NCBI GenBank assembly: GCA_003213495.1
Contig: QCMW01000001.1
Span: 558,001-622,000 of the forward strand
DNA length: 64,000 nucleotides
Origin: SAR86 cluster bacterium AG-422-O05
GTDB taxonomy: Bacteria; Pseudomonadota; Gammaproteobacteria; Magnimaribacterales; D2472
Direction of reading: 5' to 3'
The notes under the pieces: model-generated
The model's database searches: none
Told to the model about the DNA's origin: nothing
What the model saw: the letters and a program-made list of their open reading frames with translations, nothing else
Program-made: the position numbers and the translations under genes
Shown: in pieces, positions 17,890-28,007 of the stretch
Position numbering within the stretch: the first letter of the stretch is position 1
Layout: each line of letters begins with the position of its first letter

Positions 17890-19154
17890 TTAATTCCTTT
17901 ATTTCCAATATCTTTTCTGAAGAAAGCACCTTCAAAATTTACTTTATCCACGAGATTATATGCGTTTTGTTGCGCTTCTTTCAAATTATTTCCTAATGCT
18001 GTTGCACAAAAGACTCTGCCTCCGCTCGTAAAGACCTTATCATTATTAAACAAAGTGCCTGCATGAAATAGTTTTGCATTTTCTTCTTCATAAGCTGCAA
18101 ATGAAACTTCTTTATTAGATTCATAACTTTCTGGATAACCCTCTGATGCAATTACAACACCACAAGAATGTTTTTCATTCCACTCGATAGAATATGTATC
18201 GAGTTCATCATTAATTGCTGATAGACAAAGTTCAACCAAACTTGAATTTAATCTTAATAAAATAGGTTGAGTTTCTGGATCACCAAATCTGCAGTTAAAT
18301 TCAAGAACTTTTATATCGTCATCTTTAATCATTAATCCTGCATAAAGAAAACCTAGGTATGGAGTACCTTCATCTATCAAGCCTTGCATAGTAGGATACA
18401 TAACTTCATCAAGTATTTTTTTATGAATTGCATCAGTAACTATTGGAGCAGGGGAGTAAGCACCCATACCTCCTGTGTTGAGACCTACATCACCATCACC
18501 TACTGCTTTATGATCTTGACTAGTTACTAAAGGAATAATTTTATTTTTGCTGACGACAGCAATGAACGATGCTTCTTCTCCATCAAGGAAGTCTTCTATG
18601 ACTACTTTATTTCCAGCAGGCCCAAATGCTTTGTCTTTAAAAATACTATTCAGTGCATCAACTGCCTCATCTTTATTTTCACAAATAATAACTCCCTTTC
18701 CGGCAGCCAAACCATCTGCTTTAACCACAGTTGGATAAGAAATTAAATCTAAATGATGAATTGATTCTTCATAATTATTAAAAGATTTATATCCTGCAGT
18801 TGGTATGTTGTATTTAACAAAAAAATCTTTTGAAAAAGTTTTTGATCCTTCCAGTTGTGCTGCATTTTTTGATGGACCAAAAGTTTTTATATTTTTACTT
18901 TGCAGAAAATCTGTTAAACCCATTACAAGAGGTTGTTCGGGACCAACAATTACCAATTCAATATTTTCTTTAACACAAAATTTCTCAATTGCATTAAAAT
19001 CACTCGAGTCCATTTCAACATTACTAACTTTGTTTTCAAGATAAGTACCAGCATTGCCAGGACAAACAAAAACATTTTTTACAAAATAATCTTGTGCACA
19101 TCTCCATGCCAATGCATGTTCTCTTCCACCAGATCCAATGATTAATATATTCAT
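17886..19154 (-). CDS. purD: Phosphoribosylamine-glycine ligase
   Basis: 422 residues with the GARS N, ATP-grasp and C domains. Signatures are GSGGREHALAW at the N-terminus, VKADGLAAGKGV in the ATP-grasp, NTGGMGAYSPAP and EFNCRFGDPETQ with metal ligands. It makes GAR from phosphoribosylamine in purine synthesis. ATG overlaps the purH TAA (TAATG). Operon fis-purH-purD-coq7 as in Pseudomonas-type genomes. Confidence 0.97.
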   Translation of the reverse strand: MNILIIGSGGREHALAWRCAQDYFVKNVFVCPGNAGTYLENKVSNVEMDSSDFNAIEKFCVKENIELVIVGPEQPLVMGLTDFLQSKNIKTFGPSKNAAQLEGSKTFSKDFFVKYNIPTAGYKSFNNYEESIHHLDLISYPTVVKADGLAAGKGVIICENKDEAVDALNSIFKDKAFGPAGNKVVIEDFLDGEEASFIAVVSKNKIIPLVTSQDHKAVGDGDVGLNTGGMGAYSPAPIVTDAIHKKILDEVMYPTMQGLIDEGTPYLGFLYAGLMIKDDDIKVLEFNCRFGDPETQPILLRLNSSLVELCLSAINDELDTYSIEWNEKHSCGVVIASEGYPESYESNKEVSFAAYEEENAKLFHAGTLFNNDKVFTSGGRVFCATALGNNLKEAQQNAYNLVDKVNFEGAFFRKDIGNKGIK

Positions 19155-20692
19155 TAATGTCTAAAATGCCTCATGCCAGTAAACACCATTGCTATGCCGT
19201 GTTCATTTGCTGCGGCAATTACCTCATCATCTTTAATAGAGCCACCAGGTTGAATTATTGCAGTAATGCCACTTGATGCTGCTTTATCTATACCGTCTCT
19301 AAAAGGAAAAAATGCATCTGATGCCATTACAGCATTTTTAACCTCTAGTCCTTCTTCTGCAGCTTTTAGATTTGCGATTTCAGCACTGATGACTCTGCTC
19401 ATCTGTCCAGCACCAATTCCAATAGTTTGTTTATTTTTAACATAAACAATTGCATTACTCTTAACAAATTTAGCTACTTTCCAAGCAAACATCATATCTT
19501 TAAGTTCTGCTTCGCTAGGTTTACGATCTGTTACACACCGAAGATCTTCAATAGTGATATTTCCAGTATCATCATCTTGTACGAGAATGCCTCCTGATAT
19601 TTTCTTTAGTGTTCCTGGATAAGGATTATCTTCAGCCATATCAATTTTTAATACCCTAATATTTTTTTTGTTTGAAAATTCTTTAATAGCACCTTCATCA
19701 AATCCTGGCGCAATCACGACTTCAATGAATTGCCTTGAATTCATTTCCTTCGCTGTTTCAAGATCAACATTTTTATTAAAAGCAATTACTCCACCAAAAG
19801 CTGATGTTGGATCAGTTTTGAAGGCAAGATCGTATGCATCATATACAGCATTGCTAGCTGCAACTCCGCATGGATTAGCATGTTTAACGATTACGCATGC
19901 TGGTTCTTCAAATTCTTTTACACATTCTAAGGCAGCATCAGCATCCACAATATTATTATATGAAAGCTCTTTGCCTTGGATTATGTAAGCATTCGCTATA
20001 TTTTTATGCTCAAGACCTTCAAACGTAAAAAGTTTTGCATTTTGATGAGGATTTTCTCCATACCTTAATGAAGTTGCCTTTTCAAAATTATAGTCATGTA
20101 AATCATTATCTACTTGATTAAGGTATTGAGAGATAGATTTATTATAGTTAGCCATAGTTGCAAAGACTTTCTGTGATAAATATTTACGACAATCGTAGGA
20201 GATTCCATCATTATCTTCCCACTCTTTGATTACTTTTTCGTAATCACTAGGATCAGATAAAACAACAACATCGTTAAAATTTTTTGCTGCAGCTCTTATC
20301 ATAGTAGGACCACCAATATCTATTTTTTCAATTGCTTCCTCAAAAGAACATCCATCTTTAATTGTTTCTTGAAACGGATATAGATTTACGATTACAAGAT
20401 CAATAGCTTCATAGTTTTTTTGGTTTAATTCCTCAATATCTCGATCTCTTCTTGCAAGGATGCCTGCATGTATTTTTGGGTGAAGAGTTTTCACTCTTCC
20501 ATCCATCATTTCTTCAAATCCAGTAAATGCAGAAACCTCCACCACTTCATCAGTAATATTTTTAATAGCTTTGAAAGTGCCGCCAGTTGATATTATTTTT
20601 ATATTCTTTTTAACTAAGTAAGATACGATTACTTCTAAGTTAGTTTTATCTGATAAGCTCACTAATGCTGTTTTAGGATTTACGATGCTCAT
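19154..20692 (-). CDS. purH: Bifunctional AICAR transformylase / IMP cyclohydrolase
   Basis: 512 residues. The N-terminal MGS-like IMP cyclohydrolase domain (about 1-190) includes [18 protein letters not shown] and NLYPF; the C-terminal transformylase domain has [18 protein letters not shown] (catalytic Lys-His) and AFGGVIA. It carries out the last two steps of IMP synthesis with 10-formyl-THF. Its start overlaps the fis stop by 4 bases. Confidence 0.97.
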   Translation of the reverse strand: MSIVNPKTALVSLSDKTNLEVIVSYLVKKNIKIISTGGTFKAIKNITDEVVEVSAFTGFEEMMDGRVKTLHPKIHAGILARRDRDIEELNQKNYEAIDLVIVNLYPFQETIKDGCSFEEAIEKIDIGGPTMIRAAAKNFNDVVVLSDPSDYEKVIKEWEDNDGISYDCRKYLSQKVFATMANYNKSISQYLNQVDNDLHDYNFEKATSLRYGENPHQNAKLFTFEGLEHKNIANAYIIQGKELSYNNIVDADAALECVKEFEEPACVIVKHANPCGVAASNAVYDAYDLAFKTDPTSAFGGVIAFNKNVDLETAKEMNSRQFIEVVIAPGFDEGAIKEFSNKKNIRVLKIDMAEDNPYPGTLKKISGGILVQDDDTGNITIEDLRCVTDRKPSEAELKDMMFAWKVAKFVKSNAIVYVKNKQTIGIGAGQMSRVISAEIANLKAAEEGLEVKNAVMASDAFFPFRDGIDKAASSGITAIIQPGGSIKDDEVIAAANEHGIAMVFTGMRHFRH

Positions 20693-20958
20693 TCTGAAAT
20701 TTTGTATTTTTTTAATTTCGTTCTAAGCGTTGTTCTATTAATACCAAGAATTTTTGCTGCCTTTGACTGATTATGATTTGAAAATTCCATAACAGCATTT
20801 AGTAATGGCGGTTCAACTTCTTTTAAGACAAGCTGATAAACGTCTATAGGTAAATTTTTCTGATCCAGCTGATTAAAATACTTTTTCATAGCTTTAGAAA
20901 CCTCATCACTTAGAGGCTTTTTTGCATAGCTATCAAAAGATTTCTTTTTATTTTTCAA
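20689..20958 (-). CDS. fis: DNA-binding protein Fis
   Basis: 89 residues, slightly shorter than the 98 of E. coli Fis. The C-terminal half is a classic Fis-type helix-turn-helix (NQSKAAKILGINRTTLRTKL, about 63-82) after a dimerisation helix with LLNAVMEFS. Fis bends DNA and tunes stable-RNA and growth-phase genes. dusB, the usual upstream partner, is absent; fis itself leads purH-purD. No Shine-Dalgarno sequence is obvious before the ATG. Confidence 0.94.
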   Translation of the reverse strand: MKNKKKSFDSYAKKPLSDEVSKAMKKYFNQLDQKNLPIDVYQLVLKEVEPPLLNAVMEFSNHNQSKAAKILGINRTTLRTKLKKYKISE

Positions 20959-21022
20959 AATATAATTTTTAATACAAGAATAGCTAAGTTTACATTTGTT
21001 TAAAAATTGCTCAATAGATTTT

Positions 21023-21586
21023 TTATATATTTATAAATGTTTTTTTATTACCTTCGCACAAGAAATGATTTAACTCTCCGTTAAGATTTATTATTTTAGT
21101 TACCGAAGTATAGTCTGGATAAAAATATAAAAGATTTTTATTATTTGAGAGCGTACTTAAAATAGAATTAATTACCATGAAGTGAGAGAAAATTATGGTA
21201 CTTTGATGAAAACTTTTAACTTTTTCAAAGATATTCTTCTCCCATAACTTAATGTAATTAGGTAATTGATTTTTATCTTTTCTAACAATTTGCTTTAACC
21301 ATTCTTGCTTTTTATTCATCTCAATATCCTCAGTAGGTATTTCAATAAATGTTTTATCAATTTTTATTTCTTTATTAAATTTATTTGCAATAGGTTTTGC
21401 AGTTTCAATTGCTCTTAATTTTGGACTCGATATAAACATAAACTTTTCAAGCGACTGAAGTTCATTATGTTCGATGAGTTTTAATGATTGCGTTAAACCA
21501 TTTTTACTTAAACCAGGATCTTGATGAGTGCCAAATGAAGATTCAGCCTCACCATGCCTAACAAATATAATTTCAAACTGCGACAT
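21023..21586 (-). CDS. Histidine phosphatase family protein (SixA/phosphoglycerate mutase-like)
   Basis: 187 residues. The catalytic RHGE motif is at 10-13, with LSKNGLTQ, a SSPKLRAIETAKPI segment (second Arg/Ser pocket) and FSHFMVINS carrying the second catalytic His. This is a branch-1 histidine phosphatase. Substrate is unknown: SixA-like phosphohistidine phosphatase, a sugar phosphatase or a nucleotide phosphatase are all possible. It is divergent from rsmE with only about 30 bases between. Confidence 0.86.
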   Translation of the reverse strand: MSQFEIIFVRHGEAESSFGTHQDPGLSKNGLTQSLKLIEHNELQSLEKFMFISSPKLRAIETAKPIANKFNKEIKIDKTFIEIPTEDIEMNKKQEWLKQIVRKDKNQLPNYIKLWEKNIFEKVKSFHQSTIIFSHFMVINSILSTLSNNKNLLYFYPDYTSVTKIINLNGELNHFLCEGNKKTFINI

Positions 21587-21604
21587 TTATTATCTTGCTA
21601 TAGC

Positions 21605-21616
21605 TATAATAATATT
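21605..21616 (+). promoter_or_regulatory. Putative -10 element of rsmE, leaderless arrangement
   Basis: A perfect TATAAT at 21605-21610 stands 6 bases before the GTG at 21617. With a transcription start 6-7 bases after the -10, the mRNA would begin at the start codon. No Shine-Dalgarno sequence is visible. No convincing -35 is present, so confidence is modest. Confidence 0.45.
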
Positions 21617-22351
21617 GTGAGAATACATAGGATATATTGTAAGTCAGTCTCAAAGCCTGATAAAAGATTTAATTTAGATGATTCAGAATCCAATCATTTA
21701 ATAAAGGCCTTACGTTTAAAAGAAAATAGCCTAGTTGAAGTTTTTGATGGGAGTGGAAATTTTTGTTTGTGCAAAATTATTAAATGTTCACCCAAACTCT
21801 GTGTGCTTGAGAGAATAGGAGATTTAAAGTTAGATCAACAACCAAAAAAAACACTATCGGTAGTTATTCCGCTGATAAAGAGAACAAATTTTAATTTTAT
21901 GATTCAAAAATTAACTGAGATCGGTGTGAATGATTTTATTATATATAAAGCAGATTTAACCGATCAAAGTATTGCAAAGAGGGATTTATCGAAAATAATA
22001 GCTAAAGTTAATGAAATTGCTGTCAATGTATGTAAACAATGTGGAAATAACCTTCTTCCCTCATTTACTTATTTTAGCTCTTTAGTTGATGCTTTAAAGA
22101 ATATTAAAAGTAACAATGAGATATATTGTTTTGATACTGCTGCTGAAAGTTATTTCAATCAACAGGAACTAGAAAATAATTTAGTTACTATTATCACTGG
22201 CCCAGAGTCTGGTTTCTCTGAGAAGGAGTTAGCCGAATTAATAAATATAAATGAAATTAAAATGAGATATTTGGGTGAAAATGTTTTAAGAGCAGAAACA
22301 GCACCTATCGTTGTTTCATCTGTAATAAGAAATCATTTTGGTAGAATTTAA
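21617..22351 (+). CDS. rsmE: 16S rRNA m3U1498 methyltransferase RsmE
   Basis: About 244 residues from GTG 21617, which gives the normal RsmE N-terminus (RIHRIYC). A longer frame from 21554 overlaps the divergent gene and lacks homology. The PUA-like N-terminal domain (HLIKALRLKENS) precedes a SPOUT methyltransferase domain with the knot motifs TGPESGFSEKEL and LGENVLRAETAP. It methylates U1498 of 16S rRNA in the 30S subunit. It leads a plus-strand run with gshB 2 bases behind, as in many gammaproteobacteria. Confidence 0.95.
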   Translation: MRIHRIYCKSVSKPDKRFNLDDSESNHLIKALRLKENSLVEVFDGSGNFCLCKIIKCSPKLCVLERIGDLKLDQQPKKTLSVVIPLIKRTNFNFMIQKLTEIGVNDFIIYKADLTDQSIAKRDLSKIIAKVNEIAVNVCKQCGNNLLPSFTYFSSLVDALKNIKSNNEIYCFDTAAESYFNQQELENNLVTIITGPESGFSEKELAELININEIKMRYLGENVLRAETAPIVVSSVIRNHFGRI

Positions 22352-22353
22352 AT

Positions 22354-23283
22354 ATGAAAGATAAATTACTTTTTATCACCGACACCTATAAGGACCTTAA
22401 TCTTGAGAAAGATACTTCTATTTTAATGATCGAAGAGGCCTTAAAAAACAATTTTTTAGTCTACCAGTGTGAATTAAATGATTTATTTCTTGATCAACAT
22501 AGAGTCTATGCTCAAGCTAGGGAAATAATTGCTGCAGGCGTGACTCAAGTCGAAAGTATTTTAAAAGAAGATATCAGTATCAATCATTTTAAATATACTT
22601 TCATGAGAAAAGATCCTCCTGTTGATGAGAATTATATTAATGCCTTACATCTTTTAGGTCTTGCTGAAACACAGGGAGCAAAAGTTTTTAATAAACCTAA
22701 TTCAATCAAAGAATTTAACGAAAAGATTTTTTCAATTCATTTTAAAGATTTTATCCCCAGAACTTTTATTACATCAAATCTCTCAAAAATTGAGGACTTT
22801 CATAATGAATTGGAGGAACCCATTGTAGTTAAACCTTTAGACGGCATGGGCGGTAAATCCATTTTTATGATGGAAGAAATTAATGAAGAAGAATACAAAA
22901 TCCTTAAAAGATTGACTAATAATTACAAAACTCAGATAGTCATTCAGGAGTTTTTACCTGATATTTATGATGGAGATTTTAGAGTTTTGATCATTCATGG
23001 CAAACCATATAAAAAAACACTTGCTAGAATTCCCCAAGGAGGAAGTTTCAAGGGTAATTTAGCAGCAGGAGGAAAAGGAGAGGTCAGAGATATCTCAGAT
23101 GTGCAAATGAGAATAGGTTCAGTTATTGGTGAATATTTAATGAAGAAAGATATTAATTTTGCAGGCATAGATATTATTGGAGAAAAGTTAACTGAAATTA
23201 ATATAACTAGCCCAACGTGTGCTCGTGAAATTTTTGAGCAGTCTGGTATGAATCCTATTGAAGATTATTTTAAAAAACTATGA
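22354..23283 (+). CDS. gshB: Glutathione synthetase
   Basis: 309 residues, standard length. An N-terminal GSH-synthetase domain (LFITDTYKDLN, FMRKDPPVD) and a C-terminal ATP-grasp domain with VKPLDGMGGKSIF, IVIQEFLPDI, GDFRVLII and FAGIDIIGEKLTEINITSPT. It joins gamma-glutamylcysteine to glycine. Coupled by ATGA overlap to the following TonB-like gene. Presence of GshB fits the glutathione-type isomerase at 4019. Confidence 0.97.
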   Translation: MKDKLLFITDTYKDLNLEKDTSILMIEEALKNNFLVYQCELNDLFLDQHRVYAQAREIIAAGVTQVESILKEDISINHFKYTFMRKDPPVDENYINALHLLGLAETQGAKVFNKPNSIKEFNEKIFSIHFKDFIPRTFITSNLSKIEDFHNELEEPIVVKPLDGMGGKSIFMMEEINEEEYKILKRLTNNYKTQIVIQEFLPDIYDGDFRVLIIHGKPYKKTLARIPQGGSFKGNLAAGGKGEVRDISDVQMRIGSVIGEYLMKKDINFAGIDIIGEKLTEINITSPTCAREIFEQSGMNPIEDYFKKL

Positions 23284-23906
23284 ACTCATTAGTATCCACC
23301 TCAAGAAAAATTAGTAAGAGATCTTTAACTTTTAATAAATCCTTTGTTATTTCAATTTCAATTCATATTTTTATAATATTTGGCATTTCCATAACTACTT
23401 ATTTCAAAATACCTCTTTTAAAAGAGACTCCAATTATCAACGTTAAGCTTGCAAATTCAGATCAAGATTTGATGACAGACCTAATTAATGGAGACATTGA
23501 CAATTCTAAAAAGAATTTATCTACATTATCAAAAGGGACTATTGAAACATCTAACAATATATCGGCATCCTATAAAGTAAAAAGATTGCAAGCAAATTCA
23601 ATTGTAAATAATGAAGAAGCTGTATATTTAAACTTGTGGCAAAGAGAAATAGAGACTGCGGGAGATAAAATTATTTCAAATAAACAAAGCACATTGAGTG
23701 GCACAGTTCAAATCATGGCAAAAATTGATATAGATGGAAACCTTGTAAGTTCTGAAATTCTTATATCTTCAGGAAATACACTTGTTGATCAAATGGCAAT
23801 CAGTATACTAAATGAATCAGCACCATTCGCGCCTTTTAACGAAACAATGTCTAATGAATACAGTCTGCTTGAAATAGTTAGAGATTGGAATTTTTCTCCA
23901 AATTAA
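23280..23906 (+). CDS. TonB-like energy transducer
   Basis: 208 residues. One N-terminal membrane helix (about 20-43, SFVISISIHIFIIFGISI) is followed by a periplasmic linker and a TonB C-terminal-type domain (about 115-208): TLSGTVQIMAKIDIDGNLV, ISSGNTLVDQMAI, FAPFNETM and a WNF end. The linker has almost no proline, unlike classical TonB. The gene order gshB-tonB-like-ruvX is conserved in Pseudomonas relatives. It may energise TonB receptors such as that at 33427 or act in envelope tethering; no exbBD is nearby. Confidence 0.83.
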   Translation: MNSLVSTSRKISKRSLTFNKSFVISISIHIFIIFGISITTYFKIPLLKETPIINVKLANSDQDLMTDLINGDIDNSKKNLSTLSKGTIETSNNISASYKVKRLQANSIVNNEEAVYLNLWQREIETAGDKIISNKQSTLSGTVQIMAKIDIDGNLVSSEILISSGNTLVDQMAISILNESAPFAPFNETMSNEYSLLEIVRDWNFSPN

Positions 23907-24311
23907 ATGCAAATTATAGCTTTTGATTACGGTGAAAAGAAAATAGGTGTTGCAGTTGGCCAAACCTCTACAAATACTTCATCTCCGCTTCAAATTATAT
24001 TTAATAAGGACAACAAAACTAATTGGATTAGTATTTCATCATTATTAGATGAATGGAAACCAGACCTAATATTGCTTGGCAAGCCATTAAATATGGATGG
24101 TAGTCACAGCGAAATAATGAAAAAAGTCGATAAGTTTTATAAAGAACTTAAATCCATATATGATGCAGATATTGAATTTGTTGACGAAAGATTAACAACT
24201 TTTGAAGCACGAGAAATTTTAAAAGATGAAAAGCAGGATAACGTTGATGCTCATGCAGCCAAAATTTTAATTGATAATTGGTTTAATATTAATAAAGAGA
24301 AGAACATTTAA
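23907..24311 (+). CDS. ruvX: Pre-16S rRNA nuclease / Holliday-junction resolvase-like YqgF
   Basis: 134 residues of the RNase H-like YqgF family: FDYGEKKIGVAVG with the first catalytic Asp (D7), DERLTTFEA and NVDAHAAKIL with the terminal acidic residue. It matures the 5' end of 16S rRNA; earlier work proposed a resolvase role. Immediately follows the TonB-like gene without a gap. yqgE, often between them, is missing. Confidence 0.93.
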   Translation: MQIIAFDYGEKKIGVAVGQTSTNTSSPLQIIFNKDNKTNWISISSLLDEWKPDLILLGKPLNMDGSHSEIMKKVDKFYKELKSIYDADIEFVDERLTTFEAREILKDEKQDNVDAHAAKILIDNWFNINKEKNI

Positions 24312-24319
24312 ATTTATAT

Positions 24320-26113
24320 ATGTATATACCAGATGACTTTAAAGACCGTTTACTGGCAACAGTAAGCATTGTTGAGGTAATTCAAAAACGGAGACAGGTT
24401 GAACGAAGAGGTAGCTCTTATATGGCTAAATGCCCATTTCATAAAGGGGGAGAAGAAAGTAATGCCTCCATGAAGATTTATGAAGAAACAGGAACTTATC
24501 ATTGCTTTACATGTAAAGAAACGGGTAATGCAATTAGTTTCTTGATGAAACATGATAATTTAGATTTTGTAGAAGCAGTAGAGCAATTGGCGTCATACGT
24601 TGGAATGGAGATTCCAAAAACAGAAAAATTTTCAGAAATTAATTCTGAATCTAAAGATATAAACAACAAAGCAGCAAAAATTTTTTATGAGCAGCTCACC
24701 CATGATTTTGGAGAGAATACTATTAAGTATTTGAAGGATAGAGGTATCTCAGGAGAGACTGCTAAATTTTTTCAATTAGGATACTCAAATATCAAATCTC
24801 CTTCGTTATATGAAAAATTATCCAAAGAATTTGAACAGAAAGATTTAGATGAATCTGGGTTATTTGGTAAGAATGACAATGGGGAATCTTACGATAGATT
24901 CAAAGACAGATTGATGTTCCCTATTAGAAATATTAAAGGCGACGCAATAGCCTTTGGTGGCAGACTTCTTCAAGATAAAGAAAAACAAGCGAAGTATCTT
25001 AACTCGCCTGCCACAAAAACATACAATAAAAAATATGAGTTATATGGTTTATATGAAGTAAGACAACATAACAAGAGACCTGAATCCATCTATGTTGTCG
25101 AAGGATACATGGATGTAATAGGTCTTTACGAACATGGTATTAAAAATGCTGTTGCTTCATCTGGAACAGCTTTTACGCAAGAGCAACTCAGAAAGATTCT
25201 TAATTATACAAATAAAGTCTTCATTGTTTTTGATGGAGACGAGGCTGGGATGAAAGCTTCATGGAGGACGGTTGAGAACTCAATGATGCTTTTAAGAGAA
25301 GATACTAGAATAAATTTCATTTTTTTAGATGAAGGAGACGATCCAGATAGTTACATAAAATCAAATGGAAAAGATGCTTTTTTAAATCTAGCTAAAAACT
25401 CTACTTCGTTATCTGATTATTTTTTTGATACTGTGAAGTCACATGATGATCTTAGTTCTATTGAGGGAAGGACAGCTGCAGCAAAATATGCACTACCTTT
25501 AATTAAGTCAATAGCTAATGAAACAATCAAACAGGCATACATAAAAGAAATGTCAAAGATATGTGACCTAGATTTTTCAAAACTGATTGATACTAATCAA
25601 AATAAACCTAATGTTAGTTTTAATAAAGAGAAAAAGAATGCAGTTAAATCAAATTCAAACTCAATTTTAATAAAATCTGTAGTCGGCATTTTTACTTCAC
25701 TAATTCAGTACCCAAAATTAGCTCATTTAACAATGTTTAACACTATAAAAAAGGATTCTAGATTTTTTTTCATAGTTGAGGTTAAGAACTTATATATTGA
25801 AAATCCCAGTGCTGCTGCATCTATTATTATTGATAAGATTACTGATGAAAAAATTAAAAATCTTTTTGGAGAAGCTTCAGTATCTTCTATTCAATTATCT
25901 GAGGAAGATGCAAAATTAATGATCAAAGATTGTTTGAATATAATCTTGAGAACAGGGCTTGATAATCAAGAAAGAGAAGAAGCTTTAAAAGAAAAATACA
26001 GCCTGGAAGCTCTCTCTCCAGATGAAAAAAGAGAATTACAGCAAATTCTCTTAAAAAAAGATAAAATGTCCGGCGAAGAAGCTTCGTTATTAAAAAATTT
26101 AAGCTCTAAATAG
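24320..26113 (+). CDS. dnaG: DNA primase
   Basis: 597 residues (E. coli 581). The zinc-binding domain has C38, H41, C62 and C65; the Toprim core has E261 (VVEGYMDVI), AVASSGTAFT and the D305-x-D307 pair (FDGDEAG). The C-terminal DnaB-interacting helical region is present. It makes RNA primers at the replication fork. Unlike the usual rpsU-dnaG-rpoD operon, no rpsU precedes it; ruvX lies 8 bases upstream. rpoD follows after 59 bases. Confidence 0.97.
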   Translation: MYIPDDFKDRLLATVSIVEVIQKRRQVERRGSSYMAKCPFHKGGEESNASMKIYEETGTYHCFTCKETGNAISFLMKHDNLDFVEAVEQLASYVGMEIPKTEKFSEINSESKDINNKAAKIFYEQLTHDFGENTIKYLKDRGISGETAKFFQLGYSNIKSPSLYEKLSKEFEQKDLDESGLFGKNDNGESYDRFKDRLMFPIRNIKGDAIAFGGRLLQDKEKQAKYLNSPATKTYNKKYELYGLYEVRQHNKRPESIYVVEGYMDVIGLYEHGIKNAVASSGTAFTQEQLRKILNYTNKVFIVFDGDEAGMKASWRTVENSMMLLREDTRINFIFLDEGDDPDSYIKSNGKDAFLNLAKNSTSLSDYFFDTVKSHDDLSSIEGRTAAAKYALPLIKSIANETIKQAYIKEMSKICDLDFSKLIDTNQNKPNVSFNKEKKNAVKSNSNSILIKSVVGIFTSLIQYPKLAHLTMFNTIKKDSRFFFIVEVKNLYIENPSAAASIIIDKITDEKIKNLFGEASVSSIQLSEEDAKLMIKDCLNIILRTGLDNQEREEALKEKYSLEALSPDEKRELQQILLKKDKMSGEEASLLKNLSSK

Positions 26114-26132
26114 ATTGAAAAAAAACAATCTA
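26111..26132 (+). other. Hairpin at the dnaG stop / dnaG-rpoD junction
   Basis: Inverted repeat TAGATTG / CAATCTA (7 bp) with a loop of eight A, starting in the dnaG stop codon. There is no T tract after it, so it is unlikely to be a terminator. The dnaG-rpoD junction in E. coli is an RNase E processing site, so an mRNA-processing or decay-control element is a reasonable inference. Confidence 0.5.
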
Positions 26133-26172
26133 CCCATACATAAAGGGGATTAACTTGAGGTGTAACTAATCT

Positions 26173-27987
26173 GTGGATAAATTAAATCAAAAAGGCTCTA
26201 GAATTGCAGAACTTATAGAAAAGGGAAGAGATCAGGGGTATTTAACATATGCTGATGTAAATGATCATTTGCCTGATGATATTTCTGATCCTGATCAGGT
26301 TGATGAAATTATTGGCATGATTAACGATTTAGGACTTCAGGTTCATGAAACAGCACCTGATGCCGATACATTGATGCTAGCAGAATCAGAAAATTCAGAT
26401 GATATAGCATTGGAGCAAGCTGCAGAAGCTCTTGCTGCTGTTGAAAATGAAACTGGCAGAACAACAGATCCGGTAAGAATGTATATGCGAGAGATGGGCA
26501 CCGTAGATTTGTTAACAAGGGAAGGCGAAATAGAGATTGCAAAAAGAATTGAAGAAGGTATGAGAGATCTTCTAAACGCCAGTGTTCATTATCCAAAAAC
26601 TGTTGAATATGTTATACATTATTGGCAATTAGTTAAAGATGGCGAGAAAAAGATAACAGATTTTTTAACTGGTTTTTTAGAAGAAATGGAAGAAGTTCCA
26701 TCTGCTGGTCCTGGAAGTCAAAGAGCTAAAGAAGAAGCAGAAGCAGCTGATTCAAGCGATGATGATTCGCCATCTGGTGTAGACGAGAAAGAAGTGCAAA
26801 AACGCATGACAAGTCTTAAACGTCAATTTAATAAAACCACAAAAGTTGTTGAAAAGAAAGGCAGACACTCTAAAGAAGCTAATGCTGAATTTAGCAAACT
26901 AGGAGCAATCTTCCAATTTTTAAAATTTAGTCCAAGAATGTTTGATGATATTGCTGCTATTGCAAGACATGGATTAAATACTTTAAGAGAGAAAGAAAGA
27001 TTTATTCAAACCAAGCTTGTCAAAGAAGCTCGTATGCCCAGAAAAGACTTCTTGAAAGCTTATGCAGACAATCTTACCAAAGTAAGATGGATTGATGGCT
27101 TAATGAAAGAGAAAAAATATAAAAAGGATCTGCTAGAAAAAGTTAAGCAAGATGTGGTGATTGCTCAGAAAGATATTATCGAACTTGAGAACAAAGTTGG
27201 ATTAAGTGTTAGAGAAATCAAAGAAATTAATAGAAATATGTCTATGGGTGAAACAAAAATGCGTCGTGCTAAAAAAGATATGGTCGAAGCAAACCTTAGA
27301 CTTGTTATTTCGATTGCAAAAAAATATACCAACAGAGGATTACAATTTTTAGACTTAATCCAAGAAGGAAATATTGGCCTTATGAAAGCGGTAGATAAAT
27401 TCGAGTACAGAAGAGGATATAAGTTTTCAACCTACGCAACTTGGTGGATAAGACAAGCGATTACAAGATCAATTGCTGACCAAGCAAGAACAATAAGAAT
27501 ACCAGTTCATATGATTGAGACTATTAACAAACTTAATAGAGTATCGCGTCAGATGATGCAAGATATGGGAAGAGAGCCAACCCCTGAAGAACTCAGCAAA
27601 GAGCTTGATATGCCAGAAGACAAGGTAAGAAAAGTTTTAAAAATTGCTAAAGAGCCAATTTCAACCGAAACTCCAATAGGAGATGATGAAGATTCAAGCT
27701 TAGGTGATTTTATTGAAGATACCGTCATTGAGTCTCCTTTAGAAAATGCTACAGAAGAAAGTTTACATTTTGCTACAGATGATGTTCTTGCCTCACTTAC
27801 CGCAAGAGAAGCTAAAGTTTTGCGGATGAGATTTGGTATCGGCATGAATACTGATCATACGCTTGAGGAAGTTGGGAAGCAGTTTGATGTAACCAGAGAG
27901 AGAATCAGACAAATAGAAGCTAAAGCTCTTAGAAAACTTAGACACCCTAGCAGGTCAAGTCATCTCAAGAGCTTCTTAGACGAATAA
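26173..27987 (+). CDS. rpoD: RNA polymerase primary sigma factor RpoD (sigma-70)
   Basis: 604 residues (E. coli 613). Region 1.1 (1-75, [13 protein letters not shown]), region 1.2 ([11 protein letters not shown]), a non-conserved insert with an acidic tract (about 175-200), region 2 with [19 protein letters not shown] and [11 protein letters not shown] for -10 recognition, region 3, and region 4 ending in [18 protein letters not shown] for -35 recognition. The start is GTG, with GAGG about 12 bases upstream. It is the housekeeping sigma factor. Confidence 0.98.
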   Translation: MDKLNQKGSRIAELIEKGRDQGYLTYADVNDHLPDDISDPDQVDEIIGMINDLGLQVHETAPDADTLMLAESENSDDIALEQAAEALAAVENETGRTTDPVRMYMREMGTVDLLTREGEIEIAKRIEEGMRDLLNASVHYPKTVEYVIHYWQLVKDGEKKITDFLTGFLEEMEEVPSAGPGSQRAKEEAEAADSSDDDSPSGVDEKEVQKRMTSLKRQFNKTTKVVEKKGRHSKEANAEFSKLGAIFQFLKFSPRMFDDIAAIARHGLNTLREKERFIQTKLVKEARMPRKDFLKAYADNLTKVRWIDGLMKEKKYKKDLLEKVKQDVVIAQKDIIELENKVGLSVREIKEINRNMSMGETKMRRAKKDMVEANLRLVISIAKKYTNRGLQFLDLIQEGNIGLMKAVDKFEYRRGYKFSTYATWWIRQAITRSIADQARTIRIPVHMIETINKLNRVSRQMMQDMGREPTPEELSKELDMPEDKVRKVLKIAKEPISTETPIGDDEDSSLGDFIEDTVIESPLENATEESLHFATDDVLASLTAREAKVLRMRFGIGMNTDHTLEEVGKQFDVTRERIRQIEAKALRKLRHPSRSSHLKSFLDE

Positions 27988-28007
27988 TAGATAAATAATA
28001 AATTTAA

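Noticed and set aside
21554-21616. Longer RsmE N-terminus from ATG 21554
   Set aside because: It overlaps the divergent phosphatase gene and the extra 21 residues have no family similarity, while GTG 21617 gives the standard RIHRIYC start.
27549-27845. Minus-strand reading frame inside rpoD (and similar frames inside lptD, purD, gltD, katG)
   Set aside because: They lie wholly within strongly conserved genes, show serine/leucine-rich mirror composition and have no recognisable domain or start signal.
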